DNA of 6,801 nt. It comes from Deltaproteobacteria bacterium. GTDB taxonomy: Bacteria; Myxococcota_A; Bradymonadia; UBA7976; VGTA01. The DNA lies in assembly GCA_016874875.1 (NCBI GenBank), contig VGTA01000170.1, positions 1-6,801 on the forward strand, in the 5' to 3' direction. The notes under the pieces were generated by a model. It worked only from the letters and a program-made list of their open reading frames with translations. It was not told where the DNA came from and searched no databases. The position numbers were made by a program, and so were the translations under genes. Below are positions 1-6,743 of the stretch, piece after piece (position 1 is the stretch's first letter; each line of letters starts with the position of its first letter).

Positions 1-2971
1 GCCCCTCGCCGAGCCCGGCGACGCGCTCTCCAAGGTCTACGACCCCAACGAGGCGGAGGGGCGCTGGTACAAGCGGTGGCGCGAGGCGGGCGTCTTTGCG
101 CCCAAGTCCGACCGCGACCCCACCTGCGCCGACCCCTCCTACGTGATCATGATGCCCCCGCCCAACGTCACGGGCAGCCTCCACATGGGCCACGCGCTCA
201 CCGCCACCCTCCAGGACATCCTGATCCGCTACCACCGCATGCTCGGGCGCGACACCCTCTACCTCCCCGGCACCGACCACGCCGGCATCGCCACGCAGTC
301 GGTGGTGGAGCGCGAGCTGGCGCGCCAGGAGGGCAAGACGCGCCACGACCTCGGGCGCGAGGCGTTCTTGGAGCGCGTGTGGGCGTGGAAGGACAAGAAC
401 GGCTCGCGCATCGTGGAGCAGCTCATGACCCTCGGCGTGAGCGCCGACTGGGGGCGCGCGCGCTTCACCATGGACGAGCGCTGCTCCCGCGCCGTCACCG
501 AGGCGTTCGTGCGGATGTGGGACGACGGGCTCATCTACCGCGGCGAGCGGCTGGTGAACTGGGACCCTAAGGCGCGCACCGCCCTCAGCGACGAGGAGGT
601 GGAGCACGAGGAGCGCCGCGGCGAGCTGTGGCGCTTCGCCTACCCCTTCACCGACGGCTCCGGCGAGGTGGTGGTGGCCACCACCCGCCCCGAGACCCTG
701 CTCGGCGACACGGCGGTGGCGGTCCACCCCGACGACGAGCGGTATCAGGCGCACCTCGGCAAGACCCTCCGCCACCCCTTCTTCCCCGAGCGCCACCTCC
801 CCCTCATCGCGGACGCCTACGTGGACCCCGCCTTCGGCACCGGCGCCGTCAAGATCACCCCCGCCCACGACCCCAACGACTTTGAGATGGGCCAGCGCCA
901 CGCCCTGCCCATGATCAACATCTTCACCCTCGACGCCCACGTCAACGAGCGCGGCGGCGAGTTCGCGGGGCTCGAGCGGTACGAGGCGCGGCGGCGCGTG
1001 AAGGCCGCCCTCGAGGGCCTCGGGCTCGCCCGCGGCGCCGAGGAGATCACCCACAACGTGAGCGTCTCGCAGCGCTCGGGTGAGGTGATCGAGCCCATGC
1101 TCAGCCGCCAGTTCTTTGTGCGCACCCAGCCCCTCGCCGCCCTCGCCACCGCCGCCGTCCGCGCAGGGGAGACGCGCGTCATCCCCGAGGGCTGGGTCAA
1201 GACCTGGGACCACTTCATGGACAACATCCGCGACTGGTGCATCAGCCGCCAGCTGTGGTGGGGCCACCGCATCCCCGTCTTCTACGACCTCCACGCCCTC
1301 CCCGCCGCCGTCCGCGCCCACGCCGCGGAGGCGGGGGGGCGCACCGAGGCGCTCGCGCTCCTCGAGGCCGCCGAGGCGCTCGCGGAGGGCGCCGCGCGCG
1401 ACGCCGCCCTCCGCCGCGCCCTGAGCGTCGCCCTCAACGCCCTCGACGACGAGCGCGTGCGCGCCCTCTCCACCGCCAGCGCCCACGACCTCGCCGCCGC
1501 GGAGCCCGGGCGCTTTGTGCAGGAGGAGGACGTGCTCGACACCTGGTTCAGCTCCGGGCTGTGGCCCTTCTCCACCCTCGGCTGGCCTGAGCAGACCCCC
1601 GACCTCGCCCGCTTCTACCCCGGCGCGGTCCTCGAGACCGGCTTCGACATCCTGTTCTTCTGGGTGGCCCGCATGATGATGATGGGCACCTACTTTATGG
1701 GCAAGGCGCCCTTCGCCGACGTGTACCTCCACGCGATGGTGCGCGACGCGCAGGGGCGCAAGATGTCCAAGTCGCTCGGCAACACCATCGACCCCCTCGA
1801 CGTGATCCGCGGCGTGAGCCTCGACGAGCTCACGGCCAAGACGCGCACCTACCCCGTGCCCGAGAAGCTGCTCCCGCAGGTGCTCGCCGGGCTCGCCCAA
1901 GAGTACCCCGACGGCATCCCCGCCAGCGGCGCCGACGGGCTGCGCTTCACCCTCGCGAGCCTCTCGGGGCAGGGGCGCGACATCAAGCTCTCCATCCCGC
2001 GCGTGGCGGGCTACCGCGCCTTCCTCAACAAGATCTGGAACGCCACCCGCTTTGGGCTCATGCGCGCCGAGGGCGTGGCGGCGCGCCCGCTCCACGAGGT
2101 CCGCGCCCACCTCACCGTCGCCGACCGCTGGGTGCTCTCGCGCCTCCAGGCGGCCACCGCCAAGGTGCGCGACGCCCTCAGCGGCTACCGCTTCAGCGAG
2201 GCCGCCGACGTGATCTACCACTTCTTCTGGTCGGAGCTGTGCGACTGGTACATCGAGCTCGCCAAGGGCGCCCTGAGCGACCGCGCGCCGATGGCGCAGC
2301 GCGAGGCGGCGTGCGCGGTGCTCTTTAGCGCCCTCGACCAGAGCATGCGCCTGCTGCACCCGCTGTGCCCCTTCCAGACCGAGGAGATCTGGCAGCAGCT
2401 CCCCGGGCGCGAGGCGCGCTGGCCCGCCGTGCGCTTCTGCGCCGAGGCGCCCTACCCGGAGGCGGACGCCGCGTGGGTGGACGAGGAGGCGGAGCAGACC
2501 ATGGGGCTCCTCCAGACCACCCTCACCCTGGCGCGCAACGCCCGCCACGAGTCGGGGCTGCCCATCCAGAAGAAGGCGCCGCTGGTGGTGGTGACGGACA
2601 GCGCGCCCCTCACGGCGGCGCTCCGCGCCCACGACGGGGAGCTGCGCCGCCTCGCGCAGCTCAGCGACCTCTCGGTGTTCGCGCGCGGCGCGTTCGAGGC
2701 GCCCAGGCAGGCGGCGATCAACGCCAGCGCCGAGGTGGAGGTGGTGGTGCTCCTTGAGGGGCTCATCGACCTCGGCGCGGAGCGCGAGCGGCTCACCAAG
2801 GAGCTCGAGAAGCTCGCCAAGCAGCGCGACGCCCTCGCCCGCCGCGTGGAGAGCCCCGGCTTCCGCGACAAGGCGCCCGCCGCCGTGGTGGCGGAGACGG
2901 AGGGCAAGATCGCCGACGCCGATGAGCAGATCGCCCGCCTGCGCGAGCGCGTCGCCGCCCTCGGCGCCTGA
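1..2971 (+). CDS. valS: Valyl-tRNA synthetase (ValS), 5'-truncated by the window edge
   Basis: This class I aminoacyl-tRNA synthetase charges tRNA-Val with valine in the cytoplasm, using ATP, and edits mischarged threonine. The reading frame is open from base 2 and already reads LSKVYDPNEAEGRWYKRW, the normal ValS N-terminus, so only a short stretch of codons is missing. The first in-window start-like codon (GTG at 143) lies inside the conserved VIMMPPPNVTG block and is not the true start. Visible landmarks are the HIGH-type motif HMGH at 182-193, editing-domain blocks TTRPET (680-697) and GTGAVKITPAHDPND (836-880), EDVLDTWFSS from about 1526, KMSKS at 1760-1774, the anticodon-binding helical domain from about 2110 to 2450, and the C-terminal tRNA-binding coiled coil at about 2756-2965. 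The 989 visible codons exceed E. coli ValS (951 aa), mostly through an Ala-rich insert at 1289-1510. A TGA ends the gene 35 bp before the next one. Identification is essentially certain. Confidence 0.98.
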   Translation, partial: PLAEPGDALSKVYDPNEAEGRWYKRWREAGVFAPKSDRDPTCADPSYVIMMPPPNVTGSLHMGHALTATLQDILIRYHRMLGRDTLYLPGTDHAGIATQSVVERELARQEGKTRHDLGREAFLERVWAWKDKNGSRIVEQLMTLGVSADWGRARFTMDERCSRAVTEAFVRMWDDGLIYRGERLVNWDPKARTALSDEEVEHEERRGELWRFAYPFTDGSGEVVVATTRPETLLGDTAVAVHPDDERYQAHLGKTLRHPFFPERHLPLIADAYVDPAFGTGAVKITPAHDPNDFEMGQRHALPMINIFTLDAHVNERGGEFAGLERYEARRRVKAALEGLGLARGAEEITHNVSVSQRSGEVIEPMLSRQFFVRTQPLAALATAAVRAGETRVIPEGWVKTWDHFMDNIRDWCISRQLWWGHRIPVFYDLHALPAAVRAHAAEAGGRTEALALLEAAEALAEGAARDAALRRALSVALNALDDERVRALSTASAHDLAAAEPGRFVQEEDVLDTWFSSGLWPFSTLGWPEQTPDLARFYPGAVLETGFDILFFWVARMMMMGTYFMGKAPFADVYLHAMVRDAQGRKMSKSLGNTIDPLDVIRGVSLDELTAKTRTYPVPEKLLPQVLAGLAQEYPDGIPASGADGLRFTLASLSGQGRDIKLSIPRVAGYRAFLNKIWNATRFGLMRAEGVAARPLHEVRAHLTVADRWVLSRLQAATAKVRDALSGYRFSEAADVIYHFFWSELCDWYIELAKGALSDRAPMAQREAACAVLFSALDQSMRLLHPLCPFQTEEIWQQLPGREARWPAVRFCAEAPYPEADAAWVDEEAEQTMGLLQTTLTLARNARHESGLPIQKKAPLVVVTDSAPLTAALRAHDGELRRLAQLSDLSVFARGAFEAPRQAAINASAEVEVVVLLEGLIDLGAERERLTKELEKLAKQRDALARRVESPGFRDKAPAAVVAETEGKIADADEQIARLRERVAALGA

Positions 2972-2994
2972 GCCCCCTCTCCATAAAGCCCCCT

Positions 2995-2999
2995 AGGAG
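2995..2999 (+). promoter_or_regulatory. Ribosome binding site of the SDR gene
   Basis: AGGAG sits 7 nt before the ATG at 3007, in the 35-bp gap after valS. It is a near-consensus Shine-Dalgarno sequence and favours this start over the in-frame ATG at 3043, which has only a C-rich stretch upstream. I see no terminator hairpin with a T-tract in the gap, so readthrough from valS is plausible. Confidence 0.8.
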
Positions 3000-3006
3000 C
3001 CACCCC

Positions 3007-3912
3007 ATGAGCGCCCCCGCCCCCGCCCTCCCCCCCCAAGACATGACCGGCAAGGTCTGCCTCGTCACCGGCGCCAACTCCGGCATCGGCCTCGTCACCG
3101 CCCGCGAGCTCTGCGCGCGCGGCGCGGAGGTGCTGATGGTGTGCCGCAGCGCCGAGAAGGGCGCGGAGGCGGCCGCCGAGATCGAGGCCGCCACCGGCCG
3201 CCGCCCCCGCCTCTACCTCGCCGACCTCAGCGACCTCGCGCAGGTGGCGCGGGTGGCCAGGGAGGTCAAGGCGGAGCACGCCCGCCTCGACGTCCTCGTC
3301 AACAACGCCGGCGGCCACTTCCCCCGCTACATGGAGAGCGCGCAGGGCTACGAGCTCACGTTCGCGCTCAACCACCTGAGCTACTTCCTGCTCACCCACC
3401 ACCTCCTGCCGCTCGTGGAGGCGGCGCCGGCGGGGCGCGTGGTGTGCGTGGCGTCGCGCGCCCACGAGAAGAGCGCCCTCGACCTCGACGACCCCTTCTT
3501 CAAGCGCCGCGCCCGCCTCTTTCAGACGCCGCTGGTGGGCGCCTTCCTCGTGTACGGCACGAGCAAGCTGCTCAACGTCCTCTTCACCCGCGAGCTCGCC
3601 CGCCGCCTCAAGGCGCGCGGCAGCGCCGTCACCGTCAACGCCCTCCACCCCGGCGTGGTGCGCACGGGCTTCGGCAAGGACTACGGCGGCCTCTTCAACC
3701 TCGCCGCGCGCGCCCTGGGGCTCGTGTCGATCTCGCCGGAGCAGGGGGCGCGCACCAGCGTCTATCTGGCCACGTCGCCGGAGGTGGCGGGGGTGAGCGG
3801 CGGGTACTTCGACAAGTGCCGGGAGGTGCAGCCGAGCGCCACCGCCCGCGACCCCGCGCAGGCGGCGCGGCTGTGGGCGCTGAGCGAGGGGCTGTGTGAG
3901 GGGTTTATGTGA
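3007..3912 (+). CDS. Short-chain dehydrogenase/reductase, retinol-dehydrogenase-like
   Basis: This predicted soluble NAD(P)(H)-dependent oxidoreductase of the classical SDR fold has 301 aa, a usual length for the retinol-dehydrogenase-like branch. Visible motifs are the Rossmann glycine motif TGANSGIG (residues 21-28), DLS (73-75), NNAG (99-102) and the catalytic tetrad N122, S150, Y183 and K187, the last two in YGTSK. The post-active-site HPGVVRT is at 214-220. Arg47 at the end of the second strand (VCR) suggests a preference for NADP(H), by analogy with related SDRs. The C-terminal GVSGGYFDKCREVQPS resembles the tail of bacterial retinol-dehydrogenase-like SDRs. There is no signal peptide; the first 12 residues are a Pro/Ala-rich lead-in. 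The gene lies 35 bp after valS on the same strand with its own AGGAG site, so it may be cotranscribed, but nothing suggests a shared function. The substrate cannot be read from the sequence; lipid-like alcohols or ketones are possible. Confidence 0.93.
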   Translation: MSAPAPALPPQDMTGKVCLVTGANSGIGLVTARELCARGAEVLMVCRSAEKGAEAAAEIEAATGRRPRLYLADLSDLAQVARVAREVKAEHARLDVLVNNAGGHFPRYMESAQGYELTFALNHLSYFLLTHHLLPLVEAAPAGRVVCVASRAHEKSALDLDDPFFKRRARLFQTPLVGAFLVYGTSKLLNVLFTRELARRLKARGSAVTVNALHPGVVRTGFGKDYGGLFNLAARALGLVSISPEQGARTSVYLATSPEVAGVSGGYFDKCREVQPSATARDPAQAARLWALSEGLCEGFM

Positions 3913-3923
3913 TGAGCGCGAGG

Positions 3924-3940
3924 GCAGCGCGCGGCGCGCG
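3924..3940. other. GC-only hairpin in the convergent intergenic gap (possible weak terminator)
   Basis: Between the stop codons of the SDR gene and the kinase gene lies an alternating GC stretch that can fold as GCGCGC-GGC-GCGCGC. A flanking TGAGCGCG / CGCGCCTCA pairing (3913-3920 with 3937-3945) is an alternative, larger fold with one bulge. Convergent genes often share a terminator at such a position. No T-run follows on either strand, so this does not match an intrinsic terminator and the role is a guess. Confidence 0.3.
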
Positions 3941-3945
3941 CCTCA

Positions 3946-3978
3946 CCCCCTCACCCCCCCTCCCCCCCTCACACCCCC
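3946..3978 (-). other. Putative G-quadruplex tract at the 3' end of the kinase gene
   Basis: The + strand shows four C-runs (3946-3950, 3954-3960, 3962-3968, 3974-3978) of 5, 7, 7 and 5 bases separated by 1-5 nt. Read on the - strand these are G-runs G5-N5-G7-N1-G7-N3-G5, which satisfies the usual four-run quadruplex pattern. The tract spans the kinase stop codon (3969-3971), so it would be in the 3' end of that mRNA. The pattern is seen directly; folding and any effect on termination or RNA stability are inferred. In a genome this GC-rich, chance occurrence is a real alternative. Confidence 0.45.
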
Positions 3979-6731
3979 ATCGCTAAGCGAATCCCCCCGT
4001 CATCATCCCGAAACGTCGCCGTGGCGATAAACCGAAACGCCACGCGGCAGTTGCCCTCAAAGCTCCGCCACGACCCGCCGCGCACCACGCGGTCGGCGTC
4101 GGGGTCGGGGTCGGGCACCGGCGTGACGCGCGCGCCGTCGGCGAAGGGGAACTCTGGGCGATAGGGGTCCTCGCACCAGTCGCGCGCCCCGCCGGCGAGG
4201 GCGAGGTGGCCGTAGGGGCCCTGGTCCACGGGCCAGTCGGCGTCAGCGGAGAGGGCGGGGGGGCCCTCGCGGCTCTGGCGCATGCTGCACCAGGAGGGGT
4301 CAAAGCGGTGCCCCCACGGGAAGAGGCGCGCGTCTACGCCGCGGGCGGCCTTCTCCCACTCCATGTCGCGCGGGAGGCGCCAGGGGAGGCCGTCGCGGGC
4401 GGCGCGCCAGGCGCAGTAGGCGCGGGCGCAGGCGGCGTCCACCTGCGTGACGGGGTGGTGGGGGCGCGGGTCGTCGGCGGGGAGGCGGTAGCCGCCGCCC
4501 GCGGCGAGCGCGAAGAGCCCGGGGCCCTCGTCGTCGCGGGCGCGGGGGCGGAGCGCCCAGGCGCGGTCGCCCTCGCCGCGCGCCGCGAGGTCGTTGAGGA
4601 GGTCGAGGTACTCGGCGCGCGTGACGTGGGCGATGGACATCACCGCCCCGTCCACCCACAGGCGGCGGCGGGTGGGGGCGTTGGACACCTGCGGGTCGCC
4701 GCCCGCGTACATCCAGCCGGCGGGGATGTAGGCGCAGCCGGCGGGCAGCGCCTCGGGGCGCAGGAGGCGCAGGGGCTCGGGCTCCGTCGCCCCCGGCGGC
4801 GTGCTCGACCAGCCCACCTCGCGCTCTATGAGGACCGGGTAGCGGGCGGGGGCGTACCCCTCCGCCTCCACCGTGAGCAGGTAGGAGCCGAGCGGCAGCG
4901 GGCGAGAGAGGAGCGGGGCGGCGCCGAGGAGCTCGGGGGGGGTGAGCGCGAGGCGGCGGTGGCGCTCCTCGTAGCGCTGCGCCCACACGCGCGCGCCGGG
5001 GGCGGCCACGAGGAGCGTGAGGGGCGCCGTGGGCGCGAGGCGGCGCGCCACGCGGGCGCGGGTCGCGGCGCCGGCGGCGGCGGCGTGGGCCTCGAGGGCG
5101 AGGGCGTGGCGGAGCGCGCCCGCCTCGTCGCCGTCGCGCTCGGCGGCGGCGTGGGCGGCGAGGCCCTGCGCGCAGAGCCGATCGTGCGCCTCCTCGCCGA
5201 GCGGGTCGTGCGCCACGGCGCGCTCGAGGTGTCGGGCGGCGCGCTCGTCGAGCAGGTCGGCGGCGCGGCGGAGGTCGCGCGCCTCGTCGAGCAGCGCCCA
5301 CGCGGCGCGCTTCTCCCCCTCGGGCTGCCAGGCGTGCAGCGCGCGCTCGGCGAGGGCGCCCTGCGCCGCGAGGTCGTCGGCGCGCGCCCGCCGCGCCGCC
5401 GCCTCCGCGGTGAGCGCGTCGGCGTCCGCCACGCAGGCGAGGGCGCGCTCGCGCCGCCCCACCCCGTCGAGCCAGTCGCCCACGGCGCGCGCGAGGGCGC
5501 CGGCCTCCTCAAAGCGGTCGCGCGGCGCGAAGGCGAGGGCGCGCTCCACCGAGGCGCGCAGCTCCGCGGGGAGCGGCGGGAGCCCCTCGGGCCAGCAAAC
5601 GCGCTGGCGGACGGCGAGCGCCTCCGACACCAGCGCGGCGGAGGGGCGGCGGGCGGTGGAGGCGAGCCGGAAGGCGGAGGCGCCCGTGAGGAGCTCGTAG
5701 AGCACCCCGCCGAGCCCGTACACGTCGGTGCGCGCGTCGATCTCGTCGCCGGCGCCGCGCAGCTGCTCGGGCGCCATGTAGGTGAGCGTGCCGGAGAGCA
5801 CCCCGAGCGCCGTGCTCAGGGCGCTGCGCCCCCCCGTGAGCTCCTCCCCGAGGGCGGCGGTGCGGGCGAGGGTGGGCGGGGCGCGGAGGGTGGCGGTGGC
5901 GGCGCTGGCGGCGAGCGCTGGGGCGGCGGTGGCGGCGGGCGCGGGGGCGGCGCGGGGGGGGCCGCGGAGGGTGCCTTCGGCGGCGAGGAAGGTCTCGGCG
6001 AGGGGGTCGGTGAGCGAGGAGGTGAGGGGGGGCGCGTCGAGGGTGCTCAGGGCGCCGTGACCGCTGTGTGCGCCGTGAACGCTGTGTGCGCCGTGAACGC
6101 TGTGTGCGCCGAGCGTGTCGAGGGTGCTCGGGGTGCGCTGCGGCGTCAGCCTAGGCGCGGGGGCCACGCCCAGGGCATCGCGCTCGAGCGCCTCATAGTA
6201 CGCGTCGAGGCGCTTAGCGATGCCCCAGTCGAGCACCAGCACCTCCCCGTGAGCGCCCACCATGATGTTCTCGGGCTTGAGGTCGCGGTGGATCACGCCC
6301 TGGCGGTGCGCGTAGGAGACGGCCTCGCAGGCGCCCTTAAAGAGCCCCAGGAGGCGGCGGAGGCTCCACGACTCGCCCTCGGGGGGCCAGCTCGCGCCGT
6401 CGCGGCGCCTGTGCAGCGCGCGGATCAGCGCCCCGAGCGACTCCCCCTCCACCACCTTCATGGTGAAGTAGAGGCGCCCGTCGGGGAGGCGCCCGAGGTC
6501 GTGGAGGGGGACCACGTTGGGGTGCTGAAGGCGCGCGCCGGTGCGCGCCTCCTCCACAAAGCGCTCGAGGTGCGCCTCGCTGAGGGCGTGGTCGGCGCGC
6601 ACCACCTTCATCGCCACCGCGCGCCCGAGGACGCGGTCAAACACGCGCCGCACCTCGCCCATCCCTCCTTCGCCGAGGGGGCCGAGGTCGTCGTAGCGGT
6701 CGCTGAGGGGCGTGGGGGTGGGGGTGGTCAT
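3969..6731 (-). CDS. Serine/threonine protein kinase fused to an FGE/SUMF1-like domain
   Basis: This 920-aa predicted soluble signalling protein has a PknB-type kinase domain (about residues 12-425): glycine loop LGEGGMGEV (19-27), Lys42, Glu61, HRDLKPEN (148-155), DWG in place of DFG (168-170), APE (320-322) and DVYGLG (336-341). All catalytic residues are present, so it is probably active. The DWG-APE segment is greatly enlarged (about 150 residues). An Ala/Arg-rich helical, TPR-like stretch follows (about 426-565), then a PEGA-like beta domain ending LGSYLLTVEAEGYAPARYPV (about 570-640), then an FGE-sulfatase/SUMF1-like domain (about 660-918) with RGGSW (884-888) and Cys895. That domain lacks the first FGE active-site cysteine. 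No membrane segment or signal peptide is visible. This architecture is known as the bifunctional kinase/FGE-family protein. ATG 6731 is the first start codon of the frame in the window, with a weak AAGAG 7 nt upstream. Substrate and ligand are unknown. Confidence 0.92.
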   Translation of the reverse strand: MTTPTPTPLSDRYDDLGPLGEGGMGEVRRVFDRVLGRAVAMKVVRADHALSEAHLERFVEEARTGARLQHPNVVPLHDLGRLPDGRLYFTMKVVEGESLGALIRALHRRRDGASWPPEGESWSLRRLLGLFKGACEAVSYAHRQGVIHRDLKPENIMVGAHGEVLVLDWGIAKRLDAYYEALERDALGVAPAPRLTPQRTPSTLDTLGAHSVHGAHSVHGAHSGHGALSTLDAPPLTSSLTDPLAETFLAAEGTLRGPPRAAPAPAATAAPALAASAATATLRAPPTLARTAALGEELTGGRSALSTALGVLSGTLTYMAPEQLRGAGDEIDARTDVYGLGGVLYELLTGASAFRLASTARRPSAALVSEALAVRQRVCWPEGLPPLPAELRASVERALAFAPRDRFEEAGALARAVGDWLDGVGRRERALACVADADALTAEAAARRARADDLAAQGALAERALHAWQPEGEKRAAWALLDEARDLRRAADLLDERAARHLERAVAHDPLGEEAHDRLCAQGLAAHAAAERDGDEAGALRHALALEAHAAAAGAATRARVARRLAPTAPLTLLVAAPGARVWAQRYEERHRRLALTPPELLGAAPLLSRPLPLGSYLLTVEAEGYAPARYPVLIEREVGWSSTPPGATEPEPLRLLRPEALPAGCAYIPAGWMYAGGDPQVSNAPTRRRLWVDGAVMSIAHVTRAEYLDLLNDLAARGEGDRAWALRPRARDDEGPGLFALAAGGGYRLPADDPRPHHPVTQVDAACARAYCAWRAARDGLPWRLPRDMEWEKAARGVDARLFPWGHRFDPSWCSMRQSREGPPALSADADWPVDQGPYGHLALAGGARDWCEDPYRPEFPFADGARVTPVPDPDPDADRVVRGGSWRSFEGNCRVAFRFIATATFRDDDGGIRLAMGV
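6052..6105 (-). repeat. Three in-frame 18-bp tandem repeats in the kinase activation segment
   Basis: Three contiguous 18-bp units lie at 6052-6069, 6070-6087 and 6088-6105. The second and third are identical and the first differs by one base; a further 5 bases of the unit follow. On the coding strand each unit reads GGCGCACACAGCGTTCAC, encoding G-A-H-S-V-H (the variant gives S-G-H). The array lies in frame at kinase residues 209-226 and is flanked by copies of TCGAGGGTGCTC on the + strand (6037-6048 and 6118-6129), both encoding STLD or part of it. Confidence 0.9.
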
Positions 6732-6738
6732 GCGGGGG

Positions 6739-6743
6739 CTCTT
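6739..6743 (-). promoter_or_regulatory. Weak ribosome binding site of the kinase gene
   Basis: On the - strand AAGAG lies 7 nt upstream of the ATG at 6731. It carries only the GAG core of a Shine-Dalgarno sequence, but it is the best match in the 70 bp upstream. The frame stays open to the right edge without an ATG, GTG or TTG, and the kinase glycine loop begins at a normal distance from this ATG. Confidence 0.4.

Noticed and set aside
143..2971. GTG at 143 as the start of valS
   Set aside because: The frame is open upstream to base 2 and encodes conserved ValS N-terminal sequence. The GTG is the valine of VIMMPPPNVTG, so the gene begins left of the window.
2972..3006. Terminator between valS and the SDR gene
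   Set aside because: The gap holds only a 6-bp CCTAGG palindrome that overlaps the ribosome binding site and has no T-run.
2452..3648. Long antisense reading frame (398 codons) across the valS/SDR junction
   Set aside because: It overlaps two certain genes on the other strand, is low-complexity (Ala, Glu, Arg, Val, Gly) and shows no recognisable domain. Long open antisense frames are expected at this GC content.
4300..5301. - strand frame of 333 codons within the kinase gene
   Set aside because: It is a shifted frame of the kinase gene, dominated by Arg, Pro and Ala; the kinase frame carries clear domain motifs across the same bases.
5017..5700. + strand frame of 227 codons opposite the kinase gene
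   Set aside because: It is almost entirely Ala, Arg and Ser, the product of reading a GC-rich gene backwards, and no motif is visible.
6052..6105. CRISPR-like array
   Set aside because: The 18-bp units are contiguous with no spacers, lie in frame inside a coding gene, and there is no cas gene nearby.
5793..6212. Kinase insert as a sign of a frameshift or pseudogene
   Set aside because: The reading frame is continuous, codon bias stays the same across the insert, and kinase motifs on both sides are intact.
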